A DNA stretch of 6,801 bases from positions 1-6,801 of the forward strand of contig DRMK01000302.1 of the NCBI GenBank assembly GCA_011322575.1, read 5' to 3'. The translations under genes were made by a program, and so were the position numbers. Shown piece by piece: positions 5,217-6,801 of this stretch (positions within the stretch are counted from its first letter, which is position 1; each line of letters opens with the position of its first letter). The notes below the pieces were generated by a model, which searched no databases, had not been told where the DNA came from, and saw only the letters and a list, made by a program, of their open reading frames with translations. Source of the DNA: Gammaproteobacteria bacterium (GTDB lineage Bacteria > Pseudomonadota > Gammaproteobacteria > Thiohalospirales > Thiohalospiraceae).

Positions 5217-6801
5217 GTGGCCGATATTCCTAATACATCGATACCCCCTATCTACAGAGCTAGGCAGCTGGCATCCCTGGTGATCTTCCTCTATCCGGTG
5301 CTCATACTGCTGCTGTTCCCAGCCGACAGCGCCGGGCTGGTGCTGTTATCGCTGGGTGGGTTCTGGGTCCTCTGGCGGCATGGAAAGGAAGGGCCGGCCC
5401 ACCGTGAGGAGAAGCTGTTCTACTTCGCCCTGAGCGCCTTCTTTCTGGCCGCCCTGCTCACCACACTCCTGGGTGGGATCGACGAGGAGGGAATGAAGAA
5501 GCTCAACAAGTTCCTCCATCTCCTGCTGACAATCCCCGCCTACCTCTTTCTGCGCCGCGTTGGCGTCAGTCTGGCAGCGCTATGGTACGGCCTGGCCGCG
5601 GGAGCCGTGGTGGCGGCCCTGACGGCGCTGTACGAGGTGTGGGGACAGCCTGTCGGGTTTCGCGCCAGCGGCGTTACCCACCCCATCATCTTCGGCGATC
5701 TGGCGCTGGCCATGGGGATCATGGCGCTGGCGGGCATCGGCTGGTTCAGCTCCCGTGCCCGCCGGATGGCGCTGTTGCCTATCGTGGCAGCCGTCTGCGG
5801 CCTGCTGGCCAGCCTGCTCTCCCATGCGCGTGGTGGGTGGGTGGCCATTCCCTTTCTGATGCTGATATTTGTGTGGTTTGCCCGCGCCCACATCAATGCC
5901 CGGCTTCGCTGGAGCGCGGTTCTTCTGCCGGTGGCCTTGCTCGTTGCCGCCTTTCTGATCCCGGCAACGGGTGTCAAGAGCACTATTGAACGCACCACCA
6001 ACAACTTATCAGGTTATTTTCACAGCGATATCACGGACAAGGTGCGCGAGACCTCGGTGGGATCGCGTTTCGAGATGTGGCTGGCGGCCTGGCAGATTTT
6101 CAGGGAAAACCCGCTGTTTGGTGTCGGCTGGGGGCACTACAAGGAGCAGGCCCAGCTGCTGGTGGATGCCGGGATCCGCAACCGCTCGGCGGCGGATTGG
6201 GGTCACCCCCACAACCAGTTCATGTCCGCCCTTGCCAACGGCGGTATCGTTGCATACGGGGCCTTGCTGCTGCTGTTCCTGATCCCGGCCGCGCTGTTTG
6301 CCGGCGCCATCCGTAGAGACGAGGGGGCCGATGCCCAGCGTCTGGCGCTGGCGGGGCTGCTGTTGATCACCGCTTACGCCTGTTTCGGTTTCTCCGAGGC
6401 GATCCTGGAGCGCAACCGGCCGGCAAGTTTCTTCGCATTCTATCTGGCGGTGCTGTTCGCGGCGCTGCGGCTTCAGCAGCAGAGGGAGCGAAGCTCACCC
6501 GTCGAGCGCAAACAGAGCCTCGCGGCGATCATCATTGCGCAGGATGAGGCGGATCGGATCGAGCCCTGCCTGCGGTCGGTGGCCGGTTGGGCCGATGAGA
6601 TCATCGTGCTGGACAGTGGCTCCACCGATGGTACGGTCGAGATCGCGCGGCGCTACACCGACAAGGTGTTCCAGACCGACTGGCCGGGTTACGGGCCGCA
6701 GAAGCAGCGGGCCCTGGAGAAGGCAGGCTGCGACTGGGTGCTCTCCATCGATGCCGACGAGCAGGTGACACCCGAGCTGCGCCGTGACATCGACGCGGCT
6801 C
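5217..6801 (+). CDS. Fusion of O-antigen ligase (WaaL/Wzy_C-type) and family 2 glycosyltransferase (WaaE/KdtX-like), 3' partial
   Basis: One reading frame without stops runs from GTG 5217 to the window edge (528 codons visible). Residues 17-420 are a polytopic membrane protein: many hydrophobic segments (about 18-53, 67-87, 97-113, 117-140, 158-176, 184-201, 208-222, 233-250, 342-364, 376-392, 403-418) and a large loop at about 251-341. Features of the ligase/Wzy_C superfamily are R205 in LSHARGGW, R284 in VGSRFEMW, NPLFGVGWGHY (298-308) and WGHPHNQF (328-335), whose His residues lie where WaaL has its essential His. After a charged linker (419-433) a GT2 domain begins: SLAAIIIAQDEADRIEPCL, then IIVLDSGSTDGTVEIA with D466, WPGYGPQKQRALEKA and the DxD-type motif DAD (512-514), very like WaaE/KdtX core glucosyltransferases. 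Inferred role: core sugar addition and attachment of O-antigen to lipid A-core in the inner membrane. GTG 5217 is the first plausible start after the TAA at 5175 and lacks a good ribosome binding site; GTG 5280 or ATG 5493 are alternatives, the latter losing membrane segments. Confidence 0.85.
   Translation, partial: MADIPNTSIPPIYRARQLASLVIFLYPVLILLLFPADSAGLVLLSLGGFWVLWRHGKEGPAHREEKLFYFALSAFFLAALLTTLLGGIDEEGMKKLNKFLHLLLTIPAYLFLRRVGVSLAALWYGLAAGAVVAALTALYEVWGQPVGFRASGVTHPIIFGDLALAMGIMALAGIGWFSSRARRMALLPIVAAVCGLLASLLSHARGGWVAIPFLMLIFVWFARAHINARLRWSAVLLPVALLVAAFLIPATGVKSTIERTTNNLSGYFHSDITDKVRETSVGSRFEMWLAAWQIFRENPLFGVGWGHYKEQAQLLVDAGIRNRSAADWGHPHNQFMSALANGGIVAYGALLLLFLIPAALFAGAIRRDEGADAQRLALAGLLLITAYACFGFSEAILERNRPASFFAFYLAVLFAALRLQQQRERSSPVERKQSLAAIIIAQDEADRIEPCLRSVAGWADEIIVLDSGSTDGTVEIARRYTDKVFQTDWPGYGPQKQRALEKAGCDWVLSIDADEQVTPELRRDIDAA

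Noticed and set aside
5540..6004. Minus-strand open frame opposite the ligase domain (154 residues)
   Set aside because: It is antisense to a clear membrane-protein gene, rich in Arg/Ala/Pro as expected from a GC-rich reverse frame, and has no recognisable domain.

Overview
This is a chromosomal window from a Gram-negative bacterium, most likely a gammaproteobacterium. It has moderately high GC, a lipoprotein murein hydrolase, LPS-assembly genes and the gene order mltD - gloB - yafS-like methyltransferase - rnhA - dnaQ, which is known from gammaproteobacteria such as Pseudomonas. I see no phage, transposase, CRISPR, tRNA or rRNA, and most genes are housekeeping.

Layout. Bases 1-149 are the 3' end of a membrane protein, probably an NhaD-type Na+/H+ antiporter. 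An extended -10 promoter (153-181) then drives a small secreted OB-fold-like protein (221-595). On the minus strand is a tight three-gene operon read from right to left: a SAM methyltransferase of the YafS type (2616-1831), RNase HI rnhA (1834-1388, ATGA overlap) and the DNA polymerase III epsilon subunit dnaQ (1385-624, two-base gap). Diverging from it over a 50-bp gap is gloB (2667-3437), whose consensus TATAAT lies so close to the ATG that the mRNA may be leaderless. A 231-bp gap to mltD holds nested inverted repeats (3447-3610) and a promoter next to the mltD start. mltD (3669-5069) encodes a lipoprotein lytic transglycosylase with two LysM domains.

The right end (5217 to the window edge) is one uninterrupted reading frame that joins an O-antigen ligase (WaaL/Wzy_C-type) membrane domain to a family 2 glycosyltransferase resembling WaaE/KdtX LPS-core enzymes. 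It has no stop codon inside the window. It is the most unusual protein here: a core-sugar transferase and a ligase, normally separate proteins, appear to be one polypeptide.

Functionally the window combines replication and repair (DnaQ proofreading, RNase HI), methylglyoxal detoxification (GloB) and envelope work (MltD, the WaaL-GT2 fusion, the secreted OB-fold protein). The two observations most worth a second look are the WaaL-GT2 fusion and the structured gloB-mltD gap, whose 23-bp stem pairs without interruption only in plus-strand RNA. I found no evidence of a wholly new multi-gene system.
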